Part shown: positions 17,522 to 26,146 of the stretch, in pieces
Layout: each line of letters begins with the position of its first letter
Numbering within the stretch: the first letter of the stretch is position 1
Assembly: GCF_026130165.1 (NCBI RefSeq)
Contig: NZ_JAIHOM010000046.1
Span: 1-36,971 of the forward strand
Length of the DNA: 36,971 bases
Source: Spirulina subsalsa FACHB-351
GTDB lineage: Bacteria; Cyanobacteriota; Cyanobacteriia; Cyanobacteriales; Spirulinaceae
Reading direction: 5' to 3'
The notes under the pieces: generated by a model
The model's input: only the letters and a program-made list of their open reading frames with translations
What the model was told of the DNA's origin: nothing
The model's database searches: none
Made by a program: the position numbers and the translations under genes

Positions 17522-20500
17522 CTAACTTGGCTCACTTCCTTGTTGCCACAATTCCCGCCAATTGTAGTTTATGCTGGTGACGGCAAAATCCGGCTCTTTT
17601 TGAAAGGGACGCTGTATATAGCGAATCACACAGCCATTATCCCCTACTTTGTAAGTTCCCTGTGATTCTTTGACCTTCCACACATCACCCTCATTAAAGT
17701 TCTCCGACTTAGGCACTTGCACCAGCGCCAAAATAAAATCATCGGGTTTATTCAGGGCGGTGATAATTTCATTTTTGGTTACTGTCACCGTGTCTGCTCC
17801 CTCTATCCGCCCCTTAACTTCTATAAACCGCAGCCGTCCTGTACCGGGAATGCGAGACTCTATATCATAGCCCCATTTGTCACTACTCACGTCTTTAGGT
17901 TCATACCCTAACTGCTGTTCCGCATTTATTACCGCTTCCATAGCCAGTTTTTCCACCCGTTGCCTTTCTTGGGCAAAGGTACGAGCGATCGCCTGACGCT
18001 TCCCTTGCAACCGTTGCAGTAACCCCATTGATACCACCAATGCACCACCAACCACTACAGGGGGTAGGGGAGAAAGACGGCGTTCCTGCTTTAATTCATC
18101 CATCCGCTTGTGTAACCGCGCTTGCAGTTCATCCGCTCTCGTTCTAGCTTTGGCTGAGTTAATTTTAGCGTTTACCTTGCCAGCCTGTTCTTGCTGTGCC
18201 AAATCGTGGGTGCGGTGATCCCAGTAAGTGATTTCCTTAGTCAGTCGGTCTTGCACGGCCGCCATGGTCTTGTCGATCAATTCTTCCTTGTGCTGCTTGA
18301 TGTCTTGGAGGTGTTGGGGGACGATGTGGGCGATCGCATAAGCTGCGGCCTGTGCTTCAATATCATTGAGCAACCACGATTGTTCTAAGATGGGTTCGAG
18401 CAAAGCTTGGTCTGCCTCTTTAAGAGCCTGATAGTTTAAATAAGGTGCGTACCCGGCATTTTTAACGATTAAACCATCATCCCCTAAACCTTCATCCCCC
18501 TCACCCCTGCCGACTGGGGAGGAGGGCATAATTTCCACATACTGCATTCGCCGCGACACAATCCGACGATTACCAGCCCCATCCGTGCGGGCATCTTGAA
18601 TAGAGTGTTCTAAGTACACTAAGGCGCGGACTTGTTCGCTAGGGTCGTTTTCGTCCACCAGAATACTGCCTTGTTTGAGAACATCTCTGTGGCGTTCTAA
18701 GATCAAGTCAATGGTGGCATCAAGTAGAGGATGACCCGGACAAACTAAAGCGGCCAATGGCTTACCCGAAACGCTAATGAGTTGCTTGTCAAAACAAATC
18801 CGTTCATAGCGTGGCAACATTGCATCCCGCGTCCCTAAAACCCGTCCTCGGTTGCGAATCATGGCGGGAACATGGGTTATTTCGTAGCGGTGGGTTTCTC
18901 GCTCTCTGACTGTTCCCCCTAACTTGTGAAAAGCTTCTAAGAAAAAAGAGGCGACGAAGTGCGGCTGTAATTTCCGGGCTTCGGCTCGTTCCATATCTTC
19001 CCGAATTTGCCGGACTCTGGAGGTGTCCATCCTATCTCGGGCTAAGGCTTTTTCTTCTAACAACTGTTGCAGGCGTTGGCGGTCTAGGTATTCGGCGACA
19101 ACTTGGCCGAGTCGGGCTTTAATTTCGGGAGAGTCACCATAGCGAATGGCTTCTATCAGCAATTCTCGCAACTGCACACCATCAATGGCTTTACCCAGAA
19201 CATCAAAGACTTTACCTCCCAAGGCATTCTTTTCAATTTCTAGCTTTTTCAGTAGTGCTAGGTAGACATCGCCTTCACGGGTTTCTTTCGCGACGAGATT
19301 CCACAAATGACAAACTTCGGTCTGTCCGATGCGGTGAATGCGCCCAAAACGCTGTTCTAAGCGGTTGGGGTTCCAAGGCAGGTCATAATTGACCATCAGG
19401 TTGGCCCGTTGTAGGTTAATTCCTTCCCCGGCCGCATCTGTAGCAATCAAGATTTGTACATCTGGGTTTTGGGTAAAGGCTTCTTGAGATTTTCGCCTTT
19501 CTTCCCGTCCCATGCCCCCGTGAATTGTGACCACAGCTTCAGAATTGCCCAAGAGGGTCATAATTTGCTGTTGTAAGTAATTTAAAGTGTCACGATGTTC
19601 GGTGAAAATCACGAGTTTCCGGCGATAACCCTTAACATCAAACAGTTCAGGTTTATTTTGCAGAATTTGGGAAAGTTCCTCCCATTTTTTATCGGTGCCA
19701 CTCCGACGAACTCTCAAGGCTAACTGCTCTAGTTTTTGTAGTTGGGCAATCTCAACTTTTAGTTCGGCAATGGTTCGCGCTGCTGAGGCTTGATCTACAA
19801 TTTCTTCTTCTGTCGCTTCCCGTTCATCACTGGGAATATCTTCTTCAAACTCGTCTACATCTTCAATCAGGACGCTGGACAATTCAATCTGGGCATCACT
19901 GGCCCGCTTGGATATTTCTTCTTCTCGCAGGCGTTTCTGCAAGCGTTCCCGCCGCCGTCGCAGTGACTGATAGATGGCTTCGGGGGAAGAGGCTAAACGA
20001 CGTTGCAAGATGGTTAAGGCAAAGCCTACGGTTCCCTTACGGCCTTGATTATCTAAAGCGTCAGCACGGTTAAACTCTTCGCGGACATATTCTGTGACTT
20101 GTTTGTAGAGGACTGCTTCTAGGTCAGAAAGTTCGTAATCTACGGTATAAGCACAACGTTCTGGAAAGAGGGGGGTGCCGTCAAATTTGAGTAAATCTTC
20201 TTTAACGAGTCGCCGCATGAGGTCGGAGGTGTCGCAGAGGTGAACGCCATCCCGAAATCGGCCTTCAAAGCGATCGCCATCTAACAGAGCCATAAATAGC
20301 TGGTAGTCCTCCTCTTTGCCGTTGTGGGGGGTGGCAGTCATCAGCAAGAAATGGCGGGTGATACGGGACAGGAGTTTCCCGAGTTTGTAGCGTTTAGTTT
20401 CTCTGATCTCACCCCCAAAAAAGGAGGCGGACATTTTGTGTGCTTCGTCGCAAATCACTAAATCCCAGTCGGTTTGCTCTAATTTGGTTTGCAAGTCATT

Positions 20501-21133
20501 GTTACGACTGAGTTGATCTAAGCGGGCTATGACTAGGGGGATTTCGGCTAGGGCGTTACCCGTGCGGGCTGCTTCAATGCGATCTTTGGTCAGAATTTCA
20601 AAGGGGAGGTGAAATCGCTGGTATAACTCATCCTGCCATTGGGCCGCCAAACTGCCGGGGCAAACCACAAGGCAACGATGTAAGTCCCCCCGAATGGAAA
20701 GTTCTGCCATCAGCAAGCCCGCCATGATGGTTTTACCTGCACCTGGGTCATCAGCTAGGAGGAAACGCAAGGGCTGGCGGGTGAGCATTTGCCCGTAAAC
20801 TGCGGTGATTTGGTGGGGTAGGGGTTCAACTAAAGAAGTATGTACGGCTAGCAGGGGGTCAAACAGATGAGCCAAGCGAATCCGGTGCGCCTCGGAGACT
20901 AGGCGCAATAGTGAGCCATCGGCGGTAAAATTCCAAGGGCGGTCTTGAGTGACTATTTCTAAGGTGGGTTCGCGATCGCGATAGAGCAATTCGTTCCCCG
21001 GACGGCCACCTGCGTCCTTGTAGGTCAATTCAATGACATCGGAGCCAAACCATTTCACGTCAACCACTGAAACCACTTCGTTGGGCAAAATGCCTCTAAC
21101 TGAGCTTCCTTTAGTTAATTCCTCTAGTCGCAT
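17522..21133 (-). CDS. SNF2-family helicase with C-terminal DUF3883-like nuclease-fold domain
   Basis: 1203 residues. Superfamily 2 motifs: I DDPGAGKT (128-135), II DEAH (229-232), III TATPH (266-270), V ATDAAGEGINL, and VI QRFGRIHRIGQ (about 590). A long middle region has coiled-coil stretches. Near the C-terminus (about 1080-1150) is a DUF3883-like module with GYDIES...FIEVKGR, a PD-(D/E)xK-like pattern that may cut or merely bind DNA. SNF2-DUF3883 proteins occur in several restriction-like and anti-phage loci. The ATG is 5 bp from the maf stop, so it probably shares maf's transcript. An in-frame low-complexity insert (SSPVGRGEGDEGLGDD, around 18477-18528) looks like a translated dispersed repeat. 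No methyltransferase gene is next to it. Confidence 0.9.
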   Translation of the reverse strand: MRLEELTKGSSVRGILPNEVVSVVDVKWFGSDVIELTYKDAGGRPGNELLYRDREPTLEIVTQDRPWNFTADGSLLRLVSEAHRIRLAHLFDPLLAVHTSLVEPLPHQITAVYGQMLTRQPLRFLLADDPGAGKTIMAGLLMAELSIRGDLHRCLVVCPGSLAAQWQDELYQRFHLPFEILTKDRIEAARTGNALAEIPLVIARLDQLSRNNDLQTKLEQTDWDLVICDEAHKMSASFFGGEIRETKRYKLGKLLSRITRHFLLMTATPHNGKEEDYQLFMALLDGDRFEGRFRDGVHLCDTSDLMRRLVKEDLLKFDGTPLFPERCAYTVDYELSDLEAVLYKQVTEYVREEFNRADALDNQGRKGTVGFALTILQRRLASSPEAIYQSLRRRRERLQKRLREEEISKRASDAQIELSSVLIEDVDEFEEDIPSDEREATEEEIVDQASAARTIAELKVEIAQLQKLEQLALRVRRSGTDKKWEELSQILQNKPELFDVKGYRRKLVIFTEHRDTLNYLQQQIMTLLGNSEAVVTIHGGMGREERRKSQEAFTQNPDVQILIATDAAGEGINLQRANLMVNYDLPWNPNRLEQRFGRIHRIGQTEVCHLWNLVAKETREGDVYLALLKKLEIEKNALGGKVFDVLGKAIDGVQLRELLIEAIRYGDSPEIKARLGQVVAEYLDRQRLQQLLEEKALARDRMDTSRVRQIREDMERAEARKLQPHFVASFFLEAFHKLGGTVRERETHRYEITHVPAMIRNRGRVLGTRDAMLPRYERICFDKQLISVSGKPLAALVCPGHPLLDATIDLILERHRDVLKQGSILVDENDPSEQVRALVYLEHSIQDARTDGAGNRRIVSRRMQYVEIMPSSPVGRGEGDEGLGDDGLIVKNAGYAPYLNYQALKEADQALLEPILEQSWLLNDIEAQAAAYAIAHIVPQHLQDIKQHKEELIDKTMAAVQDRLTKEITYWDHRTHDLAQQEQAGKVNAKINSAKARTRADELQARLHKRMDELKQERRLSPLPPVVVGGALVVSMGLLQRLQGKRQAIARTFAQERQRVEKLAMEAVINAEQQLGYEPKDVSSDKWGYDIESRIPGTGRLRFIEVKGRIEGADTVTVTKNEIITALNKPDDFILALVQVPKSENFNEGDVWKVKESQGTYKVGDNGCVIRYIQRPFQKEPDFAVTSINYNWRELWQQGSEPS

Positions 21134-21138
21134 CTCCT

Positions 21139-21726
21139 CTACCAGAATTGTGTAATGCTGTACCCCAGTTCGTTGAGCATCTGGTGCAGCAGGGGTAAAC
21201 TTAGGCCAATGACGTTACTATGACAGCCTTCTAGTTTCTCCACAAATAACCCCCCTTGACCGTCAATGGCAAAACAGCCTGCACAGTTCATGGGTTCTCC
21301 TGTGGCAACGTAGGCCTCGATAATGCGATCGCTAATGTCGGCAAAATGAACAATCGTTTGACCACACCGAACTATTTTTTGCTGTTTCTGGTGGTGTAAT
21401 AAAGCGTGTCCGGTGTAGAGGATTCCGGTGTTGCCGCGCATTTTCTGCCAACGTGCGATCGCCTCTTCTGTTGATTGGGGTTTCCCGTGAATCTCCCCAG
21501 CCACGGATAGCACGGAGTCACCCCCCAACACTAGGGCATCGGGAAACTGGGGGGCGACGATTTCGGCTTTGCGTTCAGCGAGGGTGTTCACTAATTCTAC
21601 AGGATCCTCACACTGCACCAAGGATTCATCAAAACCGCTTTTTTGTGCGATCGCCTGAATTCCCACTTGTTGTAACAATTGCAGACGGGCTGGGGAAGCA
21701 GAACCTAAGACAAAACGGGGAGACAT
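21139..21726 (-). CDS. maf: Maf-like nucleotide pyrophosphatase
   Basis: Housecleaning enzyme of the Maf/HAM1 fold that hydrolyses non-canonical nucleoside triphosphates, linked to cell-division control in bacteria. 195 residues, normal length. Signature segments: N-terminal [13 protein letters not shown], then [16 protein letters not shown] with the catalytic Asp, GKPQSTEEA, and the C-terminal FAIDGQGG...VIGLSLPLL. The stop lies 5 bp upstream of the SNF2 helicase start, a likely operon. Upstream (21727-21861) is a repeat-rich gap with a perfect 11-bp hairpin. Confidence 0.95.
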   Translation of the reverse strand: MSPRFVLGSASPARLQLLQQVGIQAIAQKSGFDESLVQCEDPVELVNTLAERKAEIVAPQFPDALVLGGDSVLSVAGEIHGKPQSTEEAIARWQKMRGNTGILYTGHALLHHQKQQKIVRCGQTIVHFADISDRIIEAYVATGEPMNCAGCFAIDGQGGLFVEKLEGCHSNVIGLSLPLLHQMLNELGYSITQFW

Positions 21727-21773
21727 AGCGAATGGGGAATAAGTTGGGGAGTCGGGAGTCGGGAATAATTCAC

Positions 21774-21798
21774 AATTGACAATTGATAATTGTCAATT
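21774..21798. repeat. AT-rich perfect hairpin (AATTGACAATT family)
   Basis: AATTGACAATT, GAT, AATTGTCAATT: an 11-bp perfect inverted repeat in the 135-bp gap between maf and cyanoP. It is flanked by GGGAGTCGGGAGTC and a GGGGAGCAGGGG motif. Related AATTGATAATTG tracts occur at 5230, 8475 and 30600-30645, always beside the same G/C-rich simple repeats. Confidence 0.7.
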
Positions 21799-21861
21799 AT
21801 TAATTCCCTTCTCTCTTCTCACTTCGCGGGGGAGCAGGGGAATATTCTAGTCCCCGTTCTC

Positions 21862-22407
21862 TTAGTAAACCATAAAAGAGCGAACCACGGCATTAAATAC
21901 CCCTTTAACCTGGGGCCAACGTCTCTCAACCGTTGATAAATTAAACGTGAACAACTGACCCTGACTCACCGCAACACTCGCGATATTATGCCGTTTCTGT
22001 TGATTGGCAAAAGTCACCGCATATTCCAAAATATAATAAACATTTCCCTCGTTTTTTTCTAACTCCGCACTGATTAACTCCACCTCTCGCTCTAAATTCT
22101 TCTGATTTGTTACCTTCAAAAAACGATAACCCACCTCAGAAGGAGTCCCTAACTCACTCAAGGTTTTATCGGGAGGAACATCACTAATAATCAGACTTAA
22201 ATTCTCACTTTGTTCTACAATGTCCCGGAACACCACATCCACCCCCTCAGATGCGTCTTCAACCATCACCTGTACCCAGCCATTGGGATACTTAAACTCA
22301 TAGCCTTGGTTCGCTGAAACATAGGTCTGTAAATTTCCCACCCCCGCTGTGCAGGCTGTAAGTAACACCAAGATTACTGATAAAAATACAATTAAATTTT
22401 TTCTCAT
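21862..22407 (-). CDS. CyanoP, PsbP-like thylakoid lipoprotein
   Basis: 181 residues. An N-terminal lipoprotein signal (hydrophobic run ending LLTAC, lipobox Cys at 19) anchors it on the lumenal side of the thylakoid. The rest is a PsbP fold: YEFKYPNGW near the N-terminus, then an alternating beta/alpha body ending in WPQVKGVFNAVVRSFMVY. CyanoP is an accessory factor of photosystem II assembly rather than a stable subunit. The start overlaps the grpB-family stop by 4 bp (ATGA), an unexpected partner. Sequence features and length fit the CyanoP family well. Confidence 0.88.
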   Translation of the reverse strand: MRKNLIVFLSVILVLLTACTAGVGNLQTYVSANQGYEFKYPNGWVQVMVEDASEGVDVVFRDIVEQSENLSLIISDVPPDKTLSELGTPSEVGYRFLKVTNQKNLEREVELISAELEKNEGNVYYILEYAVTFANQQKRHNIASVAVSQGQLFTFNLSTVERRWPQVKGVFNAVVRSFMVY

Positions 22408-22931
22408 AATTGCTCCTCTTGAAACCAGTCTTTTGCTTTTTGCTCAAGAATTTTAATCAAGCCATCCTTCCCGTCCATATATTTTTCAATGTCAGTAGGA
22501 TACTGTTGCGCTAAATCCTGCTTAAGCTTACTATAAAATTGTGCATCTTTTGGGTGATTTATCAAATAATCCCTAAACATGAGATGACGTTGAACCTGTT
22601 CTGAACCTGCCGGAAAAATATGAACATGATGAGTCCTCACTCCTTCTGAATTTTCTTTGCGAAAATAACGACGAGTAACAATGCCAAATTCTCCCATAAC
22701 TTGATAACCCAGTCTCTCCATTGCCCCATTATATTCATCGACTTGTCCAATATCCTGCACTTCTACTAAAAGATCAATAATGGGTTTAGCATGAATTGAA
22801 GGAATGGCCGTGCTACCAATATGATGAATTGCCACTACATTCGCCCCCAATACCGAGGCAATGTGTTCAGCTTCTGCGACAAACATTTCTCCCCATTGGG
22901 GATTGTAAGCAACTACTTCAACCTTTCTCAT
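22404..22931 (-). CDS. GrpB/UPF0157 family protein (nucleotidyltransferase-like fold)
   Basis: 175 residues with the family hallmarks: VVAYNPQWGEMF at the N-terminus, then IHHIGSTAIPSIHAKPIIDLLVEV (the GS and DxL-type motif of nucleotidyltransferases) and a C-terminal half with HHVHIFPAGSEQVQRHLMFRDYL. Some members are related to CoaE-associated domains; the substrate is not established. It begins just after the psb34 terminator (22965-22986) and is translationally coupled to cyanoP. Assignment to family is good, function unknown. Confidence 0.85.
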   Translation of the reverse strand: MRKVEVVAYNPQWGEMFVAEAEHIASVLGANVVAIHHIGSTAIPSIHAKPIIDLLVEVQDIGQVDEYNGAMERLGYQVMGEFGIVTRRYFRKENSEGVRTHHVHIFPAGSEQVQRHLMFRDYLINHPKDAQFYSKLKQDLAQQYPTDIEKYMDGKDGLIKILEQKAKDWFQEEQL

Positions 22932-22956
22932 TTCAGCAAAAACTGTCCTAGAATCA

Positions 22957-22990
22957 ACAAAAATAAGGGCGTATATCTACGCCCTTGCCA
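22957..22990 (-). terminator. Rho-independent terminator after psb34
   Basis: AAGGGCGTA (22965-22973), loop TATC, TACGCCCTT (22978-22986): a 9-bp perfect stem. On the minus strand the stem is followed by ATTTTTG, i.e. a U-tract in the transcript. It separates psb34 from the grpB-cyanoP pair. Confidence 0.75.
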
Positions 22991-23032
22991 CTATATTGAA
23001 GCTAAAAGTTTAACAATCTAGGAATTAATCAC

Positions 23033-23203
23033 CTAGGAAATAGAGAAAGCAATAAAAATTACACCAGAGACTAAAGCCAACGCGGCAGCACCCGCAATGA
23101 TGTAGTTTCTTTGTTCTTTCTTGGAAGGGGGTTCAGCAACATACATTTTAGGTTCTGCTGCAAAATTGTTGAGCCGGCCGCCTTCTTCTTGGGTATAGGG
23201 CAT
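23033..23203 (-). CDS. psb34: Psb34, photosystem II assembly small membrane protein
   Basis: 56 residues from ATG 23203, with AGAGG upstream. An N-terminal soluble segment (EEGGRLNNFAAEPKMY, then EPPSKKEQRNY) and one C-terminal transmembrane helix (IIAGAAALALVSGVIFIAF). The GRLNNFA.EPKMY motif is characteristic of Psb34, a subunit found on photosystem II assembly intermediates and related to Hlip-type small proteins. It is monocistronic: a strong terminator follows, and the upstream gap holds two dyads (23261-23278, 23282-23296). Confidence 0.85.
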   Translation of the reverse strand: MPYTQEEGGRLNNFAAEPKMYVAEPPSKKEQRNYIIAGAAALALVSGVIFIAFSIS

Positions 23204-23260
23204 TTGTTAAAACCTCTTATCTACGTCGAATCCTGCCATTTTGGGGCAGTTTAGAGCGAT

Positions 23261-23296
23261 TTTGTTATGCGTAACAAATCTTTACATTGATTGTAA
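23261..23296 (-). promoter_or_regulatory. Two adjacent dyads upstream of psb34
   Basis: TTTGTTA-TGCG-TAACAAA (7-bp perfect arms, 23261-23278) and TTACA-TTGAT-TGTAA (23282-23296), 58-93 bp upstream of the psb34 start and downstream of the thiG stop. They could be operators for psb34 or part of a thiG transcription end. A further 5-bp dyad CTGCC/GGCAG lies at 23233-23249 in the leader. Confidence 0.45.
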
Positions 23297-23326
23297 CGCA
23301 AAAGAGGGCAAATGCAACCTGCGCCC

Positions 23327-24169
23327 TTAAACAATTGTTCCGGTGAGGGGTGAACTCGCGCTGGCGTAAGCCTTACAGGGGATGCGTCCAGCGAGATAGG
23401 CCAAACGTCCGGCGCGGGTAGCTTGTCCCATCGCTTCGGCCATAAAGACGGGATTTTGCGCCAAGGCGATCGCACTATTAATCAATAACGCATCCGCCCC
23501 CAACTCCATCGCCGCCGCCGCCTCACTAGGTGTTCCAATCCCCGCATCTACCACCACCGGGATTTGAGCCTGCTCCACAATAATGCGAATATTATCAATA
23601 TTGCGAATGCCCATCCCCGAGCCAATGGGAGAACCTAAAGGCATCACCGTAACACAGCCAGCGTCCTCTAAATGGCGCGCTAACAGGGGGTCAGCATTAA
23701 TATAGGGTAAAACAGCAAAACCTTCCTTAACTAGCTGTTGAGCCGCTTCTAGAGTGCCGATGGGATCCGGTAACAGATACTTGGCATCGGGGATCACTTC
23801 CAACTTGATGAAATTATTGTCTTCCTGACCTAATAACTTCGCCATTTCTCGCCCCAAACGGGCTACCCGTACCGCTTCCTCCGCCGTTTTACAGCCTGCG
23901 GTATTGGGCAACATCCAAATTTTGCCCCAATCAATGGCTTCTGCCAAACCTTCATGACCGGGTGCTTTCGTTTGGACTCGTCGCACAGCAACGGTGACAA
24001 TTTCGCAGCCACTGGCCACAATACTCTGTTGCATCACCTCCAAACTGGGATATTTCCCGGTTCCCGTCATTAAACGGGAGCTAAAGGTACGTCCAGCAAT
24101 CACTAAAGATTGATCGGTAAAGGGAAAGAGTTCTGTTGATTGGGGGTTTAGGGTACTCGCAGATGACAT
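23327..24169 (-). CDS. thiG: Thiazole synthase
   Basis: Forms the thiazole phosphate moiety of thiamin from 1-deoxyxylulose-5-P, dehydroglycine and the ThiS thiocarboxylate. 280 residues with a TIM-barrel fold. Conserved segments: [51 protein letters not shown] (probable Schiff-base lysine), [35 protein letters not shown] and [10 protein letters not shown]. Length is slightly above the family average because of an N-terminal extension of about 15 residues. No thi neighbours are in the window. The last third changes from C-rich to G-rich codons around the HIP1 site at 23466. Confidence 0.97.
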   Translation of the reverse strand: MSSASTLNPQSTELFPFTDQSLVIAGRTFSSRLMTGTGKYPSLEVMQQSIVASGCEIVTVAVRRVQTKAPGHEGLAEAIDWGKIWMLPNTAGCKTAEEAVRVARLGREMAKLLGQEDNNFIKLEVIPDAKYLLPDPIGTLEAAQQLVKEGFAVLPYINADPLLARHLEDAGCVTVMPLGSPIGSGMGIRNIDNIRIIVEQAQIPVVVDAGIGTPSEAAAAMELGADALLINSAIALAQNPVFMAEAMGQATRAGRLAYLAGRIPCKAYASASSPLTGTIV

Positions 24170-24262
24170 AATTTTTTAAGTCCGAATGCGGATCATGCAA
24201 TTAGGTATTTTACCCTTTTGGGGGTAGGGCGTGGGGGTTAGTCCAACCTTGTTCCCTGTTCC

Positions 24263-24787
24263 CTATTCCAAAATTCGCACTTCAATCACACTGCCGCGAA
24301 AATTATATTCCGGTGCATCTAATTCAATAGGAGTTCCTACTTTAACTTGACTGTTGCCTAAAACCGGACCATTGGGGGTGATTTGGGCATTACCGCCGAG
24401 GGTAATCATCATATCGGCACTATATTCAAAGGGGCGAGGATCTGGGAGAGCGGCGGCGGAACCATCGGGCTGAGGAACAACGACTTGTCGTTCTAGGGGT
24501 GTAACGGATTTGATTTCCACAGAGCCACTGGGTTGATTGCGTAATACAATATTGGTGCGTTCCTTGGCGGCTAAGGTTTCAATAAATCCTAGGGGGTTAC
24601 GAACACTGAGGCCTCGCACAATGACATCCACTTCAATGGGTTGACCACTTCCCCCTTGTGCCAAAGGACTAGGACTGCCGGGGATGAAAAAAATGCCAAT
24701 AATGACGAGTAAAATCACCACAGCCGCCCCAAAATCGAGGATGCTGAGTTTACCGAATAAACGACCTTTGGAATCTAAAATGTTCAT
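24263..24787 (-). CDS. DUF4330 family membrane-anchored protein
   Basis: 174 residues. The family-defining N-terminus MNILDSKGRLFGKLSILDFGA leads into one transmembrane helix (AVVILLVIIGIFFIPG). The remaining ~130 residues are predicted beta-rich and outside the cytoplasmic side (VDVIVRGLSVRNP, GSVEIKSVTPL, then TPNGPVLGNSQVKVGTPIEL). Function unknown; widespread in cyanobacteria. It is divergent from the solute-binding protein at 24852, sharing a 64-bp promoter gap, and lies 93 bp upstream of thiG on the same strand. Confidence 0.85.
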   Translation of the reverse strand: MNILDSKGRLFGKLSILDFGAAVVILLVIIGIFFIPGSPSPLAQGGSGQPIEVDVIVRGLSVRNPLGFIETLAAKERTNIVLRNQPSGSVEIKSVTPLERQVVVPQPDGSAAALPDPRPFEYSADMMITLGGNAQITPNGPVLGNSQVKVGTPIELDAPEYNFRGSVIEVRILE

Positions 24788-24851
24788 GTCCTAGACTAAT
24801 GGTGAAAGCAATCCGATCATCAGTGTTTCCGATTGTACCTTGTGAGTGTGT

Positions 24852-26066
24852 ATGATTACTCGTCGCGGTTTTTTACGTCATAGTGTGGCTTTCAGTGCGG
24901 GGGCGGCTCTTGCCCCCATGTTAACGGGGTGTGGGGTAGATGATGCCTTAACGTTAAGGATTCAACTGTTGAATCGTTCTTTGCCTCTGCGCTTAATTGG
25001 GCAGTTTCGTAACGGTTTACCGACGGGCAATCGTTTAGCCGTGGTGCCAGAAGCCCAGTTAGAACAAATTTTTGACCTGTTGAAAACGTGGCAGACTATC
25101 GCCCAAGGGGAGAAGGTCAATCAACCTTGGTGGAATCGGATTCCTTTGGTGGGAAAACCGCTACCAACTCAGGCGAATTTAGTCAGTTTGGGGGATGCTT
25201 GGCTACAATCTGCGATTGAACAGGAATATATCCAGCCCCTCGGTGAGGTTGAACAGTGGCAGGGCTGGGAAAATCTGCCCAGTCCTTGGCAAAATGTGGT
25301 GAGACGGGATCGGGAGGGCAATTATGATGGACAAGGGGAGATTTGGGGCGCGCCCTATCGTTGGGGGAATACGTTAATTGCTTATCATCAAGATGCTCTG
25401 AGGTCGCTACAATGGACTCCCCAAGATTGGGGGGATCTATGGCATCCGGATTTGCGCGATCGCCTCACCGTGATCAACCAGCCCCGAGAAATCATCGGCC
25501 TCACCCTGAAAAAACTCGGCTACTCTTACAATACCCCCGACCTCAACGCCGTTCCTGAACTCCTCCCGGAACTGAAAAAACTCGCCCAACAAATTAAGTT
25601 TTATAGTTCCACCCATTACCTACAACCCCTTGTGATTAAAGATGCTTGGGTCGCTGTGGGCTGGTCTTCTGATATTCTGCCCTTGATGCAGCAATACCCC
25701 CAAATCAAAGCCGTTGTTCCCGCCTCGGGAACAGCGCGCTGGGTGGATTTATGGGTCAAACCCCAAGGAAGCAACAAGCCCGCCCTAGACCCTCTCCTAC
25801 AACAATGGGTTGAGTTTTACTGGCAAACTCAAGCGGCCCAAAATATCACCCTGAACACCAGTGGCACCTCTCCCATTCTCCTCACAGGCGATCGCACTAC
25901 CCTACCCCCTGACCTCCAAAATAACCCCCTCCGTCTCCCCCCCCTTGAAGTCATCGAAAATAGCGAATTTTTGTTACCCCTCCCAGACTCCACCACTCAA
26001 CAATATGAAGAATTTTGGCGAGCCATGCGCACCTCTGACCTGAATAGAACCGCCCCGAGTTCATGA
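24852..26066 (+). CDS. Extracellular solute-binding protein with Tat-type lipoprotein signal
   Basis: 404 residues from ATG 24852; a GTG six bases upstream is in frame. N-terminus TRRGFLRHSVAFSAGAALAPMLTGC combines a twin-arginine motif with a lipobox, so it is probably folded before export and lipid-anchored. The body resembles the spermidine/putrescine (PotD-like) class of periplasmic binding proteins, with segments such as WGAPYRWGNTLIAYHQDAL and VAVGWSSDILPLMQQYP. No ABC permease or ATPase genes are next to it, so partners must be elsewhere. Codon choice flips sharply from G-rich to C-rich third positions at the HIP1 octamer 25456-25463. Confidence 0.82.
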   Translation: MITRRGFLRHSVAFSAGAALAPMLTGCGVDDALTLRIQLLNRSLPLRLIGQFRNGLPTGNRLAVVPEAQLEQIFDLLKTWQTIAQGEKVNQPWWNRIPLVGKPLPTQANLVSLGDAWLQSAIEQEYIQPLGEVEQWQGWENLPSPWQNVVRRDREGNYDGQGEIWGAPYRWGNTLIAYHQDALRSLQWTPQDWGDLWHPDLRDRLTVINQPREIIGLTLKKLGYSYNTPDLNAVPELLPELKKLAQQIKFYSSTHYLQPLVIKDAWVAVGWSSDILPLMQQYPQIKAVVPASGTARWVDLWVKPQGSNKPALDPLLQQWVEFYWQTQAAQNITLNTSGTSPILLTGDRTTLPPDLQNNPLRLPPLEVIENSEFLLPLPDSTTQQYEEFWRAMRTSDLNRTAPSS

Positions 26067-26146
26067 GATGACCCTCCTGGCAGTCCTCTTGCTCTATTTC
26101 CGATAGAATGGGAAAAACCTATAAGTACAGGACATTTTTTTTAATC

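Noticed and set aside
13314-21133. Classification as BREX or DISARM
   Set aside because: No PglZ, PglX-type methylase, DrmA/DrmB/DrmC or PLD gene is visible; a DUF499 ATPase and SNF2 helicase alone do not define either system.
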